NCBI RefSeq assembly: GCF_019396345.1
Contig: NZ_JAHKRM010000051.1
Coordinates: 1 to 64,000, forward strand
Source of the DNA: Nonomuraea guangzhouensis
GTDB taxonomy: Bacteria; Actinomycetota; Actinomycetes; Streptosporangiales; Streptosporangiaceae
Reading direction: 5' to 3'
Length of the DNA stretch: 64,000 nucleotides
Under the pieces are notes generated by a model, which searched no databases, was not told the origin of the DNA, and was given only the letters and a program-made list of their open reading frames with translations. The translations under genes and the position numbers were made by a program. Below, one piece after another: positions 26,149 through 35,337 of the stretch. Position 1 is the first letter of the stretch. Every line of letters begins with the position of its first letter.

Positions 26149-28135
26149 TCAGGCAACTCGGACAGGCGTGGCCTGGCCTAGGCCGCCCCCGTACTCAGTG
26201 AACGTAAGTACGGGGGTGGCTTGGGCGTGGTGGAAGCCGGTCCGGTGGTGAGAGTTCCTGACATGCCCTGTCCGGTACGGCTGGTGCCGCCCTGGCTTGG
26301 GTGCATGGCCCGCCGGACGCTGTCCATCGCCGGTGGGCGGTGGGGCGGGCACCGTGCGCCGGTCGGGCACACGGCTGAACGTCATCGAGGTGTTTCGTGG
26401 GTTGGCTGAGGTGCGGGTGGGCCGTTTCGGGGTGGGGCGGTTCTTGGCTCTGTCGCGTGCTGCCGGTCGGGGGTGCAGGTCTGCTCGGGTGCGGCGGGCG
26501 CGCCGGGCCGCCCGGGTGGGCTTACGCGTTCGGCGGGCGCGGGCCACGTTGCCTTCCACGATGGTGGCGATGGTGCGCACCCCGGTGGTGCGGTGGGTGC
26601 GGGTGGCGTTCTGGCCGAGCAGGCCGCGGGAGACGATCCGTTCGGCCGCTGCCCAGTCCCGGTCACACGACAGGCCGCAAGCCGGGCACCAGGCCCACTT
26701 CCAGCCCCGCTCGGCGAGCCGGTCGGGGGCCGGGCAATGCCGCAGTACCGATGTGCCCTCTCCGCAGCGGGGGCAGTATCGGGAGGTGCCGCGCGCCGGG
26801 ACGGTGACCACCGCGATGGTGTGCTTGGCCGCCAGGTGCCGGATCGCCTCGACGATCCGCCCGCGCACCTGCCCCGACAGCCGCGCGTTCACGCTCCCCC
26901 GGCGCCCGCGCGCCTCCAGGGTGGCCAGGTCCTCCACATAGATGACCGTCGCCCCCGCGGCGGCGGCCTGATCGACCGCCCAGCGCGCCGCCGACCAGGC
27001 CAGCGCCTTGTTCACGTGCTGGATGCGCGCGCACAGCCGCTCATGCTCAACCCCGAGGGCCTGGCAGCCCGTACTCAACGCGGCGTAGCGGGAATCAGCA
27101 GGCGTGATCGCGGCCAGCAGCCTTTCCAGGTGCCGGTGCTTGGCGGCCAGGTGCTCACGCTCGGCCCACAGCCGATGCAGCTTGGCGCAGATGCCGCTCG
27201 CGTCGTAGGCGAACGGCCGCCCATCACTGATCACCCGGCCATCGGCCAGACGCCCTGTTACGCCGGTCAGCAGGGTGTTGAGGCCCCAGTCGAAGCCGCA
27301 CCCGATCACATGACCGGCGGCGGGCGCAAAGCCGACCGGGACCTTGAACGGCAGATCGACACGCACCCGCCCCTTGGCCACCCGCACGGTGGGGGCGCAC
27401 AACGCCGCCTCCGGCGGCACCGTCGGCGGCAGAGCAACCGGCAGCACATGCCAGGCCCAGTCCCTACTGGACGCGGGCGATTCGACCAGGGGAAGCCGCA
27501 ACCGCAGCCGGGTGCTGCGATTGCCGGTGCGCTCCAGGGTGAGCAGTTGCCGGTCGGCCGCCGCCAGCACGACCTGCGCCGCAACGTTCGGCGGCTCCTC
27601 CAACTCGATCAGATCAGCCGGGAACACCCCATTCGCGTCGCGATAGGCGCGGATCTGCCGGGTCCGGTTACGGATGTCCGCCGCCGTCACCCCGTCCGGC
27701 AGCAGCGCGCGCAGCGCGTCCCACTCGGCGCCGGTACGCGCACCCGGCTCCTGCGGCCAGGTCGCCACGATCGCCGCCACCAGGCGGCGCCGGTGCAGCG
27801 CCAGCCGCAACAGGCGGGCGGACTGCTCCTGCGCGCACCGCATCACCCGATCGCACACGTGCACACCCGAGGCCGGGCTCACGCCCCAGCCGAGCCGGCG
27901 CGGCCATCCAGCCCTTTGACGGCAACGCCCGCCCGTCCAGCCCCACCCCGGACGCCAGCGCGTCCAGATCAGCCGCATTCCACCGGGCCGCCAGCAGGCG
28001 GGCGGTCAGGCCGCCTGCCAGGCCGGTCAGCCAGGCGACCCGCCGCACCAGAAGCGGCTGCGCAACGACCTCGCCGGTCGCCTCCACCACCGCCGCATAG
28101 GCGGTGCAGGAGGCGGTCGAGGTGAGGTCACTCAT
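26149..28135 (-). pseudogene. tnpB: tnpB (RuvC-like RNA-guided nuclease family), frameshifted
   Basis: The N-terminal part starts at the ATG at 28135 (SDLTSTASCTAYAAVVEATG) and continues to WMAAPARLG. The rest is in another frame starting at about 27890 (GVHVCDRVMR onwards). The downstream frame has the RuvC-I Asp in GFDWGLNTLL, RuvC-II Glu in IYVEDLATLEARG, a zinc ribbon (CPRCG and CPACG) and RuvC-III Asp in CDRDWAAAERI. All catalytic residues are therefore present, but a one-base change separates the N-terminus. An open tail of about 160 Arg/Pro/His-rich residues runs through the right end and overlaps the likely guide (omega) RNA. The frameshift could be real decay, programmed, or a sequencing error. 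Confidence 0.7.
26186..26216 (-). repeat. hairpin at the right end of the TnpB element
   Basis: CCCCCGTACT and AGTACGGGGG form a perfect 10-bp stem with an 11-base loop, just inside the element edge. It may be the right-end recognition hairpin and also the 3' terminal structure of the omega RNA of tnpB. Confidence 0.6.
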
Positions 28136-28319
28136 GCACCGCGCCCTTTTCGGGGGTGGGCCGAAGGTTGCGAACCGCGCTCAGGTCGGCCGCCCTCTGG
28201 GCGCCGCTCGACGGCCGGTGACCGCATGCGGGCACGAGGGCGCCGACCGGGCGGCGGTCGTGGCAACGTGTACACGCGGTCGGCGCGTCGCGATCGGCGG
28301 GGAGCCGGTACGCCCGCAT
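28128..28319 (-). CDS. possible 63-aa ORF overlapping the tnpB start
   Basis: A short frame with a CTRCHDRRP motif and a further Cys (LVPACGH) ends inside the first codons of tnpB. A small zinc-binding protein ahead of tnpB is conceivable, but no RBS or family match supports it, so it may be spurious. Confidence 0.2.
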   Translation of the reverse strand: MRAYRLPADRDAPTACTRCHDRRPVGALVPACGHRPSSGAQRAADLSAVRNLRPTPEKGAVHE

Positions 28320-28632
28320 GTCTGCACCCCGCCCCTCTCGAACAAAACCTCACGATCAGCAACCGAAACATTACCATTGGTTGGCCAAGGCGGATAGAAC
28401 ATATGAACGACAACATCTGATGACCTGCCTGGCCAGAACCAGCCCACCCGCCGTGCTGAGGGCGTGCAAGCTCAGCGGCGCCACAAGCAACCGGTTCGGC
28501 GAACGCCTCGCCGACACAAGACCAGCCCTGCCAGATGATCCCGCCCGGCCCGGCCGACACCGCCGACCAAGAGGAAACTTTGACAGATCATGGCGGATGG
28601 CCAGGTTTTCATAGCGAATATAAGCAGCAGTT

Positions 28633-28908
28633 CATACCCTGCTCGCGGCGCGGCTGGCCTGGCGCAGCCTGCCCGCCGACGCTCCGCGCGACGGCCGCTG
28701 CCTCGACGTTACCGGCCTGCTCCTGTTCTCGCCCGCGCTGGCCGCCCTCATGTACGGACTGACCCGGGTGGGCACCGAAGGCGGGTTCGGCCATGCGGCG
28801 GTGCTCGGCCGCTGGCGGCCGAGCGCCGCGTTCGGGCACACCTTCGCCTGGGCGTTGGCGTTCACCCTCCTCGCCGTCGTACCGGCTCTCTGGTATCAGC
28901 GCACGTGA
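28633..28908 (+). pseudogene. 3' fragment of the same DHA2-type MFS transporter gene
   Basis: The frame HTLLAARLAWRSLPADAP leads to CLDVTGLLLFSPALAALMYG, the TM6/TM7 region of EmrB-type exporters. It then jumps to SAAFGHTFAWALAFTLLAVV and PALWYQRT-stop, the last TM helix and C-terminus. The middle third, about 200 residues, is missing. Thus the gene suffered an internal deletion besides the TnpB insertion. Its stop codon is immediately next to the stop of the convergent M1 peptidase gene. Confidence 0.7.
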
Positions 28909-30171
28909 TCACGGCAGCGGTTTGTCGTACAGCCACGAGCAGAGCAGTGGGACGACCGACGGCTCGGCGTAGCGCCCCACATGGGCGACGAAGGCGTCGG
29001 TCGTGACGTTGCCGTGCCGGTGGGTGTCGGTCCAGGCCCGCAGGACCAGGAAGAACGCCTGGTCGCCCAGCTTTCGCCGGACCGCGTGCAGGGTCAGCGC
29101 CCCGCGCTTGTAGACGCGGTCGTCGAACAGCAGCGCCGTGCCCGGGTCCCCCAGCACGAAGTCCTGGGGGAGGATCTCCAGGCGGCGGCGCCAGCGGGCG
29201 GCCAGCTCGTCGGCCGTCGGGCCGCCCGACGCCTGCGACCACAGCCACTCGGCGTACGTGGCGAAGCCCTCGTGTAGCCAGATGTCCTGCCAGGAGGCCA
29301 CGGTCAGGCTGTTGCCGAACCACTGGTGCGCCAGCTCGTGCGCGACCAGCCGCTCGTGCCCGCGCCGGCCGTCGACGTGGTTGCGGCCGAAGATCGCCAT
29401 GCCCTGGGCCTCGATCGGGATGTCGAGGTCGTCGTCGGCCACCACGACGGTGCCGCCGGCGAACGGGTACGGCCCGAACCGGTCGACGAACAGCGTCATC
29501 ATCTGGTCCTGGCGCCCGAAGTCGTGCCGCGCCCGCGCCCCGAGCCGGGGCGGGTGGGCCAGCCGCGTGCCGCCCACGTCCGAGAACTGGTAGCGCCCGA
29601 TCTGCACGCTCGCCAGGTAGCTCGCCATCGGCTCCGGCTGCTCGTACACCCAGGTCGTGGTGCCCGCCGACCGGTATTTGTGGACGAGCAGGCCGTTCGC
29701 GATCACCTGGTACGGCGAGGCGGTGGTCACCGTGATCCGGTAGGGCGCCTTGTCACCGGGCTGGTCGTTGCACGGGAACCAGGAGGGCGCGCCGATCGGC
29801 TGACTGGCCACCAGCGCGCCGTCGGTCAGCTCCTCCCAGCCCAGGCCGCCCCACACGCTCCGCACCGGCTTGGGACTGCCCGTGTAGCGGACCTCCACGG
29901 CGGCGGTGGCGCCGACGTGCAGGGTCCAGGGCAGGCTGACGCGCAGCTTGCCGTCGCGGTGCGTGTAGCGGGCGCTGACGCCGTCGACGGTGACGCCCGC
30001 GACGCGGAACTGGCCGAAGTCCAGGTCCAGGCCGGTGAGCGGCTCGTGCGCGATCACCGACAGCAGGGCCGTGGCGTCCAGCCAGTTCGTGGACACGCGG
30101 TACTTCAGCGTCAGGTCGTACTGTGCGACCCCGTACCTGATGTCGCCGTGCGAGGGGAAGTACGAGGTCAT
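28909..30171 (-). CDS. M1-family zinc metallopeptidase (aminopeptidase)
   Basis: 420 aa, shorter than aminopeptidase N. The zinc site HELAHQWFGN with the downstream WLHEGFATY Glu is intact, and the catalytic core is complete, but the large helical C-terminal domain is lacking. No signal peptide is evident. The exopeptidase anchor GAMEN is replaced by EAQGMAIF, so exopeptidase specificity is altered or lost. The ATG overlaps the stop of the Pls-type NRPS gene (ATGA), tying the two together. In epsilon-poly-L-lysine producers a polymer-degrading zinc aminopeptidase accompanies the synthetase, so this may trim or degrade the polymer; that role is inferred. Confidence 0.8.
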   Translation of the reverse strand: MTSYFPSHGDIRYGVAQYDLTLKYRVSTNWLDATALLSVIAHEPLTGLDLDFGQFRVAGVTVDGVSARYTHRDGKLRVSLPWTLHVGATAAVEVRYTGSPKPVRSVWGGLGWEELTDGALVASQPIGAPSWFPCNDQPGDKAPYRITVTTASPYQVIANGLLVHKYRSAGTTTWVYEQPEPMASYLASVQIGRYQFSDVGGTRLAHPPRLGARARHDFGRQDQMMTLFVDRFGPYPFAGGTVVVADDDLDIPIEAQGMAIFGRNHVDGRRGHERLVAHELAHQWFGNSLTVASWQDIWLHEGFATYAEWLWSQASGGPTADELAARWRRRLEILPQDFVLGDPGTALLFDDRVYKRGALTLHAVRRKLGDQAFFLVLRAWTDTHRHGNVTTDAFVAHVGRYAEPSVVPLLCSWLYDKPLP

Positions 30172-33100
30172 CGCCAGGCCGCGATGGGATTGCCGAACCA
30201 ACGGGAGCCGTCGGGAACGTCCTCACCACGCATGACCAGGGAGGCAGGGCCGATCGTGGCGTCGGCGCCCACCCGGGCGGCGGGCAGGATCACGCCATGC
30301 GGGCCGAGCGTCGCGCCCCCGGCCAGCGTGACGGTGTCCATGCTCATGACCCGGTCGTGGAACAGATGCGTCTGCAGTACGCAGCCCCGGTTGACGCTGG
30401 CGCCGTCGCCGACGCTCACCAGGTCCGCCTCGGGCAGCCAGTAGGTGTGACAGGTGACCCCATGCCCGATGCGTGCCCCGAGTGAGCGCAGCCACACGTT
30501 CAGGGGCGCGGTTCCCAGCCACGGTTCGGCGAACCAGGGCGCCGCCAGCACCTCCACGAAGTTGTCCGCGAGCTCGTTGCGCCACACGAACGAGCTCCAC
30601 AGCGGGCGGTTGCCCACCGCGATCCGGCCGACCAGCACCCACTTGGCGGCGCTCGCCACCGCCGCGGCGACCACCCCGGCGGCCAGCATCAGCACGCCGC
30701 CCAGCAGCGCGGCCACCACGAAGCCGTACGACACCGCGACCCACTCCATGGCCCCGGCGGTCAGAACGGCCAGCGCCACCGTGCCCATCGCGGGCACCAG
30801 GCGGCAGACCTCGACCAGCGCGCGGGCCGCCTTCAACCGCGCGGGCGGGTCGTAGGTGCGGCTCCGGTCGCCTTCCTCGGTGGTCCGGCGCAGCTCCACG
30901 GGCGGCATGCCCAGGTACGACGAGCCGGACTTGGCCTTCTTCGGCGTCGCCGACAGCACGCCCACCAGGCCGTCCTTGGGCACCTTGCGGCCGGGCGCGG
31001 TCATCCCCGAGTTGCCGAGGAAGGCCCGCTTGCCGATCCGCGCCGAGGCGATGCGCATCCAGCCGCCGTCGAGCTCGTACGGGGCGACCATCGTGTCGTC
31101 GGCCAGGAACGCGCCGTCGCCGACCGAGGTCATCGTGGGCAGCGCGAGCACGGTCGACAGCTCCACGCCACGGCCCACCCGCATGCCGAGCGCGCGCAGC
31201 CAGGCCGGCGTCAGGATGCTGGCGTACAGCGGGAACAGCCAGACCCGGGCCGCCGACATCAGCCGGCCCGTCGCCCACGCCTGCCACGCCTGGCGGCTGT
31301 GCACCGGATAGTTGCCGGGCCGCATGCGGATGCCGAGCAGCCGCACGATCACCAGCGTGACCAGCGCGAACATGGCCATCCCGACGATCGTCGCGAGCGG
31401 CACACCGGTCAGCGCGCTCGTGAGCGCTTCGCCGAGCGTGCGCGCGTCCCCGGCGTACCAGCCCAGGACCGCCAGGCCGGACAGGACGGCGGCCACCGGC
31501 AGCAGGCTCAGCACGACGGCCGACAGACCGTACATCACCACCCAGAACCGGGAGCGGGCGGCCCGCTCGGCCGGCCGTGACCTCTTGCCCTGCCGCGAGG
31601 CCGGCGCTCCGGCCCAGCGCTGCCCGGCCGGCACCGTGCCGTCGATCGCCGAGCCCGGGGCGATCTGAGCGTTCTTTCCGATCTTGGTGCCGGGGAACAG
31701 GGTCGACCGGGAGCCGATCGTGGCGCCCGCGCCGATCCGGATCTCGCCGACGCGCAGCACGTCGCCGTCGTACCAGTAGCCGCTGAGATCGACCTCCGGC
31801 TCGACCGAGGCGCCCGCGCCCAGCCTGAGCAGGCCGGTCACCGGGGGAGCGGAGTGCAGGTCGGCGTCGGCGCCCACCTGGGCGCCGAGCATCCGGGCGT
31901 ACAGGCCCATCCAGGGCGCGCTGGCCAGGTCGGGCACGCCGAGCCGGGCGGCCAGCTGTTCGGCGAACCACAGCCGCAGGTGCACGCCGCCGCCGCGCGG
32001 ATGGCGGCCCGGCCGTACGCCGCGCAGCAGCAACCGGGCCGAGCCCGCGGCCAGGCCCATCCGCCCTGGCGGGGTGACGAACACCAGCCAGCCCAGCGCC
32101 ACCCACCACCACGACACGGCAGGCGCCCATGGCGGCGCGAGCAGGTTGCCGACCGTCGCGAGCAGCACGATCCAGCGCATGGCGCCCGCCGTGAGCAGCG
32201 GCACCATCAGCGCGGCCTGCGCGACCGAGGCCCGCGCGGGCATCGGTTTCACCGCCCGGCGCGCCGACTTGGCCGGGCCGCGGGAGGCCAGCAGCTTCGC
32301 GAGCCCGGCCAGGGTCGGGTTCGCGTAGACGTCGCCCACGGCCACGTCGGGGTAGTCGGTGCGCAGGAGGGACACGAGCCGGGCCGCGGCCAGGCTCGTA
32401 CCGCCGTCGGTGAAGAAGTCGGCCTGCGGCCCGTCCGGCGCGACGCCGACGACGTCGGTCCACCGCTCGGCCAGCCACGCCTCGATCGGGCTCAGCTCGC
32501 CGCTCGCCGCGTCCGACGCGCCCGGCTCGGCCAGCGGCCAGGGCAGCGCGTCGCGGTCGATCTTGCCCGAGGTACGCGTCGGGAGCGTGTCGATCAAGGT
32601 CAGCCGGGGGACCAGGGCGGCGGGCAGCGATTCGGCCAGCAGCTCGCGGGCCTGCCCGAGGCCGAACCCGTCGTCCGCCACGAGGTAGCCGACCAGCAGC
32701 TGGTGGCCGCCGCCGGCGGTCCGCACCGCGGCGGCGGCGCCCGTGACGCCCGGCAGCGCCTGCAGCGCGGCGTCCACCTCGCCGAGCTCGATTCGCCGCC
32801 CGCCCAGCTTCACCTGGTCGTCGGCCCGGCCGACGAAGTAGAGCCCTTCCGGCTCGGCGCGGACGAGGTCGCCGCTGCGGTAGGCGCGTTCCCAGCCGAG
32901 TGACGGCAGGCGCGGGTACTTCTCGGCGTCCTTGCCCGGGTCCAGGTAGCGGGCCAGGCCCACGCCGCCGATGATCAGCTCTCCGGTCTCGCCCATGGCC
33001 ACCGGCTCGCCTTCGGCGCCGACGACGGCCAGATCCCAGCCGTCGAGGGGCAGCCCGATGCGTACCGGCTCCGCGCCGGTGAGTTGTGCCGCGCACGCGA

Positions 33101-34094
33101 CGACGGTCGCCTCGGTGGGGCCGTAGGTGTTCCAGACCTCTCGTCCCGGTACGGCCAGCCGCTCCACCAGCTCGGGCGGGCACGCCTCCCCACCGAAGAT
33201 CAGCAGCCTGATGCCGTCGAGCGACTCCACCGGCCACAGCGCCGCCAGCGTCGGCACGGTCGAGACGGCCGTGATGTCCTGCTCGGCGAGCCAGGGCCCC
33301 AGGTCCATGCCGGTACGCACCAGCGATCGGGGGGCGGGCACCAGGCAGGCGCCGTGCCGCCAGGCCAGCCACATCTCCTCGCACGAGGCGTCGAAGGCCA
33401 CGGACAGGCCGGCGAGCACCCGGTCGCCGGGGCCCAGCGGCTGGTCCTGGAGGAACAGGCCCGCCTCGGCGTCGACGAACGCGGCGGCGGAGCGGTGCGT
33501 CACGGCGACGCCCTTGGGCTTGCCGGTGGAGCCGGAGGTGAAGATGATCCAGGCGTCGTCACCGGGCATGGGCGACTCCGGCCGCGGGTTCCAGGCATCG
33601 CCGGGGGTCAGGGGCTCGGGCGACATCGTCCGTACGATCAGGTCGCCGATCGGCCGGTCGGTCGCCGCGCTGGATGCCTGGCCAGCCGGTTTGCCGGTCA
33701 CGATCGCGGAGACGTTGGCTTCGGTGAAGACCAGCTCGGCGCGTTCCTCGGGGTCGTCGGCGTCGACGGGCACGTACGCGGCGCCCGCGGCGAGGACGGC
33801 GAGGATCGTGACGTACAGCTCGGCGGTGCCCGACGGCACCCGCACGCCCACCCGGTCACCACGGCCGATCCCGGCCTCCCTGAGCTCGCCCGCGACCCGC
33901 GCCACCTCGGCACGCAGCCGCCGGTAGTCGAACCGCGTGGTCCCGTCGTCGAGTGCCGGCTCGTCCGGATGGATCCGCGCGGTCTCGTCGAGGATGTCGA
34001 GCAGGGTACGGGGCGCCGCCGCCAGCGGGCCCGCGGCGTAGACCGCGCGCGAGGCGAGCTTTAACGGCTGAAGATCGGCCATGTACGGACTCAA
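30168..34094 (-). CDS. Pls/PosA-type single-module NRPS (poly-amino-acid synthetase-like)
   Basis: About 1308 aa, the same size as the 1319-aa epsilon-poly-L-lysine synthetase. Residues about 35-515 form an adenylation domain (FTSGSTGKPKGVAVTH, NTYGPTEATVV, RTSGKIDRDAL). A carrier domain follows with its phosphopantetheine Ser in DGGTSLAAARL near residue 565. The C-terminal half has TM helices alternating with three left-handed beta-helix modules (e.g. IGAGATIGSRSTLFPG). By-eye alignment to GrsA gives the specificity code D-A-E-S-I-G-T-V-V-K, close to the Lys code D-A-E-S-I-G-S-V-C-K. There is no thioesterase. The TTG at 34094 lies six bases after GAGGAG. It should polymerise lysine or a related basic amino acid at the membrane. 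Confidence 0.85.
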   Translation of the reverse strand: MSPYMADLQPLKLASRAVYAAGPLAAAPRTLLDILDETARIHPDEPALDDGTTRFDYRRLRAEVARVAGELREAGIGRGDRVGVRVPSGTAELYVTILAVLAAGAAYVPVDADDPEERAELVFTEANVSAIVTGKPAGQASSAATDRPIGDLIVRTMSPEPLTPGDAWNPRPESPMPGDDAWIIFTSGSTGKPKGVAVTHRSAAAFVDAEAGLFLQDQPLGPGDRVLAGLSVAFDASCEEMWLAWRHGACLVPAPRSLVRTGMDLGPWLAEQDITAVSTVPTLAALWPVESLDGIRLLIFGGEACPPELVERLAVPGREVWNTYGPTEATVVACAAQLTGAEPVRIGLPLDGWDLAVVGAEGEPVAMGETGELIIGGVGLARYLDPGKDAEKYPRLPSLGWERAYRSGDLVRAEPEGLYFVGRADDQVKLGGRRIELGEVDAALQALPGVTGAAAAVRTAGGGHQLLVGYLVADDGFGLGQARELLAESLPAALVPRLTLIDTLPTRTSGKIDRDALPWPLAEPGASDAASGELSPIEAWLAERWTDVVGVAPDGPQADFFTDGGTSLAAARLVSLLRTDYPDVAVGDVYANPTLAGLAKLLASRGPAKSARRAVKPMPARASVAQAALMVPLLTAGAMRWIVLLATVGNLLAPPWAPAVSWWWVALGWLVFVTPPGRMGLAAGSARLLLRGVRPGRHPRGGGVHLRLWFAEQLAARLGVPDLASAPWMGLYARMLGAQVGADADLHSAPPVTGLLRLGAGASVEPEVDLSGYWYDGDVLRVGEIRIGAGATIGSRSTLFPGTKIGKNAQIAPGSAIDGTVPAGQRWAGAPASRQGKRSRPAERAARSRFWVVMYGLSAVVLSLLPVAAVLSGLAVLGWYAGDARTLGEALTSALTGVPLATIVGMAMFALVTLVIVRLLGIRMRPGNYPVHSRQAWQAWATGRLMSAARVWLFPLYASILTPAWLRALGMRVGRGVELSTVLALPTMTSVGDGAFLADDTMVAPYELDGGWMRIASARIGKRAFLGNSGMTAPGRKVPKDGLVGVLSATPKKAKSGSSYLGMPPVELRRTTEEGDRSRTYDPPARLKAARALVEVCRLVPAMGTVALAVLTAGAMEWVAVSYGFVVAALLGGVLMLAAGVVAAAVASAAKWVLVGRIAVGNRPLWSSFVWRNELADNFVEVLAAPWFAEPWLGTAPLNVWLRSLGARIGHGVTCHTYWLPEADLVSVGDGASVNRGCVLQTHLFHDRVMSMDTVTLAGGATLGPHGVILPAARVGADATIGPASLVMRGEDVPDGSRWFGNPIAAWR

Positions 34095-34346
34095 ACGTTG
34101 CTCCTCGAGTCGGGCGGAGCCGGTCCTGTCGCACTGAAGAGCACACACTGCTTCCGCCGCCATCTGTGGCGATTACGCCACCCGGATAGCAACAGCCGCA
34201 TATCGGGCGTCTATTCCAACCTCTCCGAAGTCACCCCGTCGCGCCAGGCCCTTCTCCGGTGGACTTCGGGCATAAGAGGGCCAGGTGTCATCAACACCGT
34301 GTTACCGTCCCACACCTGACAGTTGCCCATTGACGTTGGGGGATGC

Positions 34347-35333
34347 GTGGAACGCAGGTTCGCCGTGCGCGAGCAGTTGACGGGCGTGGTGCGGGCGGCG
34401 CTGGGCGCCGAGCACCGGCTGGTCGACGTGCTGCGCCTTCGGGGCGGCAGCAAGAAGGGGGTGTACCGGCTCGTTCTCGACGACGGTTCGACCGCCATCG
34501 CCTACATCTGGGACGCGGCCGAGAATTACTGGCCCGGTCTCCAGGTCGAGGATCACGCGGACGCGTTCTCGGCCGCTTCCGGTCTGGAGCTGTTCGAGGC
34601 CGCTCATCGGCGGCTGGACGCCGCCGGGATCCGGACGCCACGGATCTATCTGGCCGACCGGGGCAGGGAGCTGTATCCGGCTGATGTCGCGGTGGTCGAG
34701 GACGTGCCGGGCGGGACGCTGGAGGCGCTGATCCAGCGTGATCCGGCGGCGGCGCAGCCGGTCCTGGCGCGGCTGGCCGAGACGCTCGAGGTGATGCGGG
34801 GCCACGCGGGGCCGGGTTTCGGCAAGGTGGCCCTGGTTGACGGTGGCGGGGTGGCCACGGGCCGGTCGTGTGAGCAGGTGGTCTTCGAACGAGCGCTCGT
34901 TGATCTCGAGGAGGGCGCTGTCCGGGACGCGCGGCTCGCGGCCGCCCGTGATCGGCTGGAGGGGGTGCTCCGGGAACTGGCGGCGGGCGTGCGGCCGCGG
35001 TCGGCGCACGTGCTGGTCCATGGGGAGCTGGGGCCGGACCATGTGCTGGTGGACAGTGCTGGGCGGCCGGTGCTGATCGACATCGAGGGGCTGATGTACT
35101 TCGACGTCGAATGGGAGCACGCGTTCCTGCGGCTGCGCTTCCACGAGGACTACGCGCGGCTGAGCTGGGACGGGCTGGACGAGCGGCGGATGTCGTTCTA
35201 CACGCTGGCGATGCGCCTGTCGCTGGTGGCCGGGCCGCTGCGGTTGATCGAGGGCGATTTCCCGGGGCGGGAGGCCATGCGGGGGATCGCCGAGCACAAT
35301 CTGCAGCAGGCGCTGACCTTCATCGGCGGGTGA
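34347..35333 (+). CDS. aminoglycoside-phosphotransferase-fold protein
   Basis: About 328 aa. The C-lobe shows LVHGELGPDHVLVD and LIDIEGLMYFDVEWEH, the counterpart of the APH catalytic HGDxxxxN and IDxE motifs, but the catalytic Asp is Glu and the Mg-binding Asn is His. The N-lobe has GGSKKGVYRL and IAYIWDAAENYW. It could be a divergent kinase or an inactive relative. The GTG at 34347 is chosen for the GGGGGA upstream; a TTG at 34323 is an alternative. It is divergent from the NRPS gene across 250 bp, and converges with the clpX paralogue, the stops being 5 bp apart. Confidence 0.6.
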   Translation: MERRFAVREQLTGVVRAALGAEHRLVDVLRLRGGSKKGVYRLVLDDGSTAIAYIWDAAENYWPGLQVEDHADAFSAASGLELFEAAHRRLDAAGIRTPRIYLADRGRELYPADVAVVEDVPGGTLEALIQRDPAAAQPVLARLAETLEVMRGHAGPGFGKVALVDGGGVATGRSCEQVVFERALVDLEEGAVRDARLAAARDRLEGVLRELAAGVRPRSAHVLVHGELGPDHVLVDSAGRPVLIDIEGLMYFDVEWEHAFLRLRFHEDYARLSWDGLDERRMSFYTLAMRLSLVAGPLRLIEGDFPGREAMRGIAEHNLQQALTFIGG

Positions 35334-35337
35334 GGTG

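Larger units (their letters stand above)
26136..28632 (-). mobile_element. TnpB-only IS200/IS605-type element
   Basis: Sequence between two halves of an interrupted MFS gene holds a tnpB gene but no tnpA transposase or serine resolvase, so it would need a helper in trans. A 10-bp hairpin marks the tnpB 3' side (right end). The about 490 bp upstream of tnpB contain an AT-rich patch around 28340-28440, likely the promoter or left-end structure, and no credible transposase. No flanking target duplication is visible, as expected for this family. Boundaries are set by where MFS homology stops and resumes and are accurate only to tens of bases. Confidence 0.65.

Noticed and set aside
26136..28632. 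IS607 family assignment (serine resolvase plus TnpB)
   Set aside because: No resolvase-like ORF was found in any frame of the element; the recombinase-type HTH at 11 kb is in an unrelated gene.
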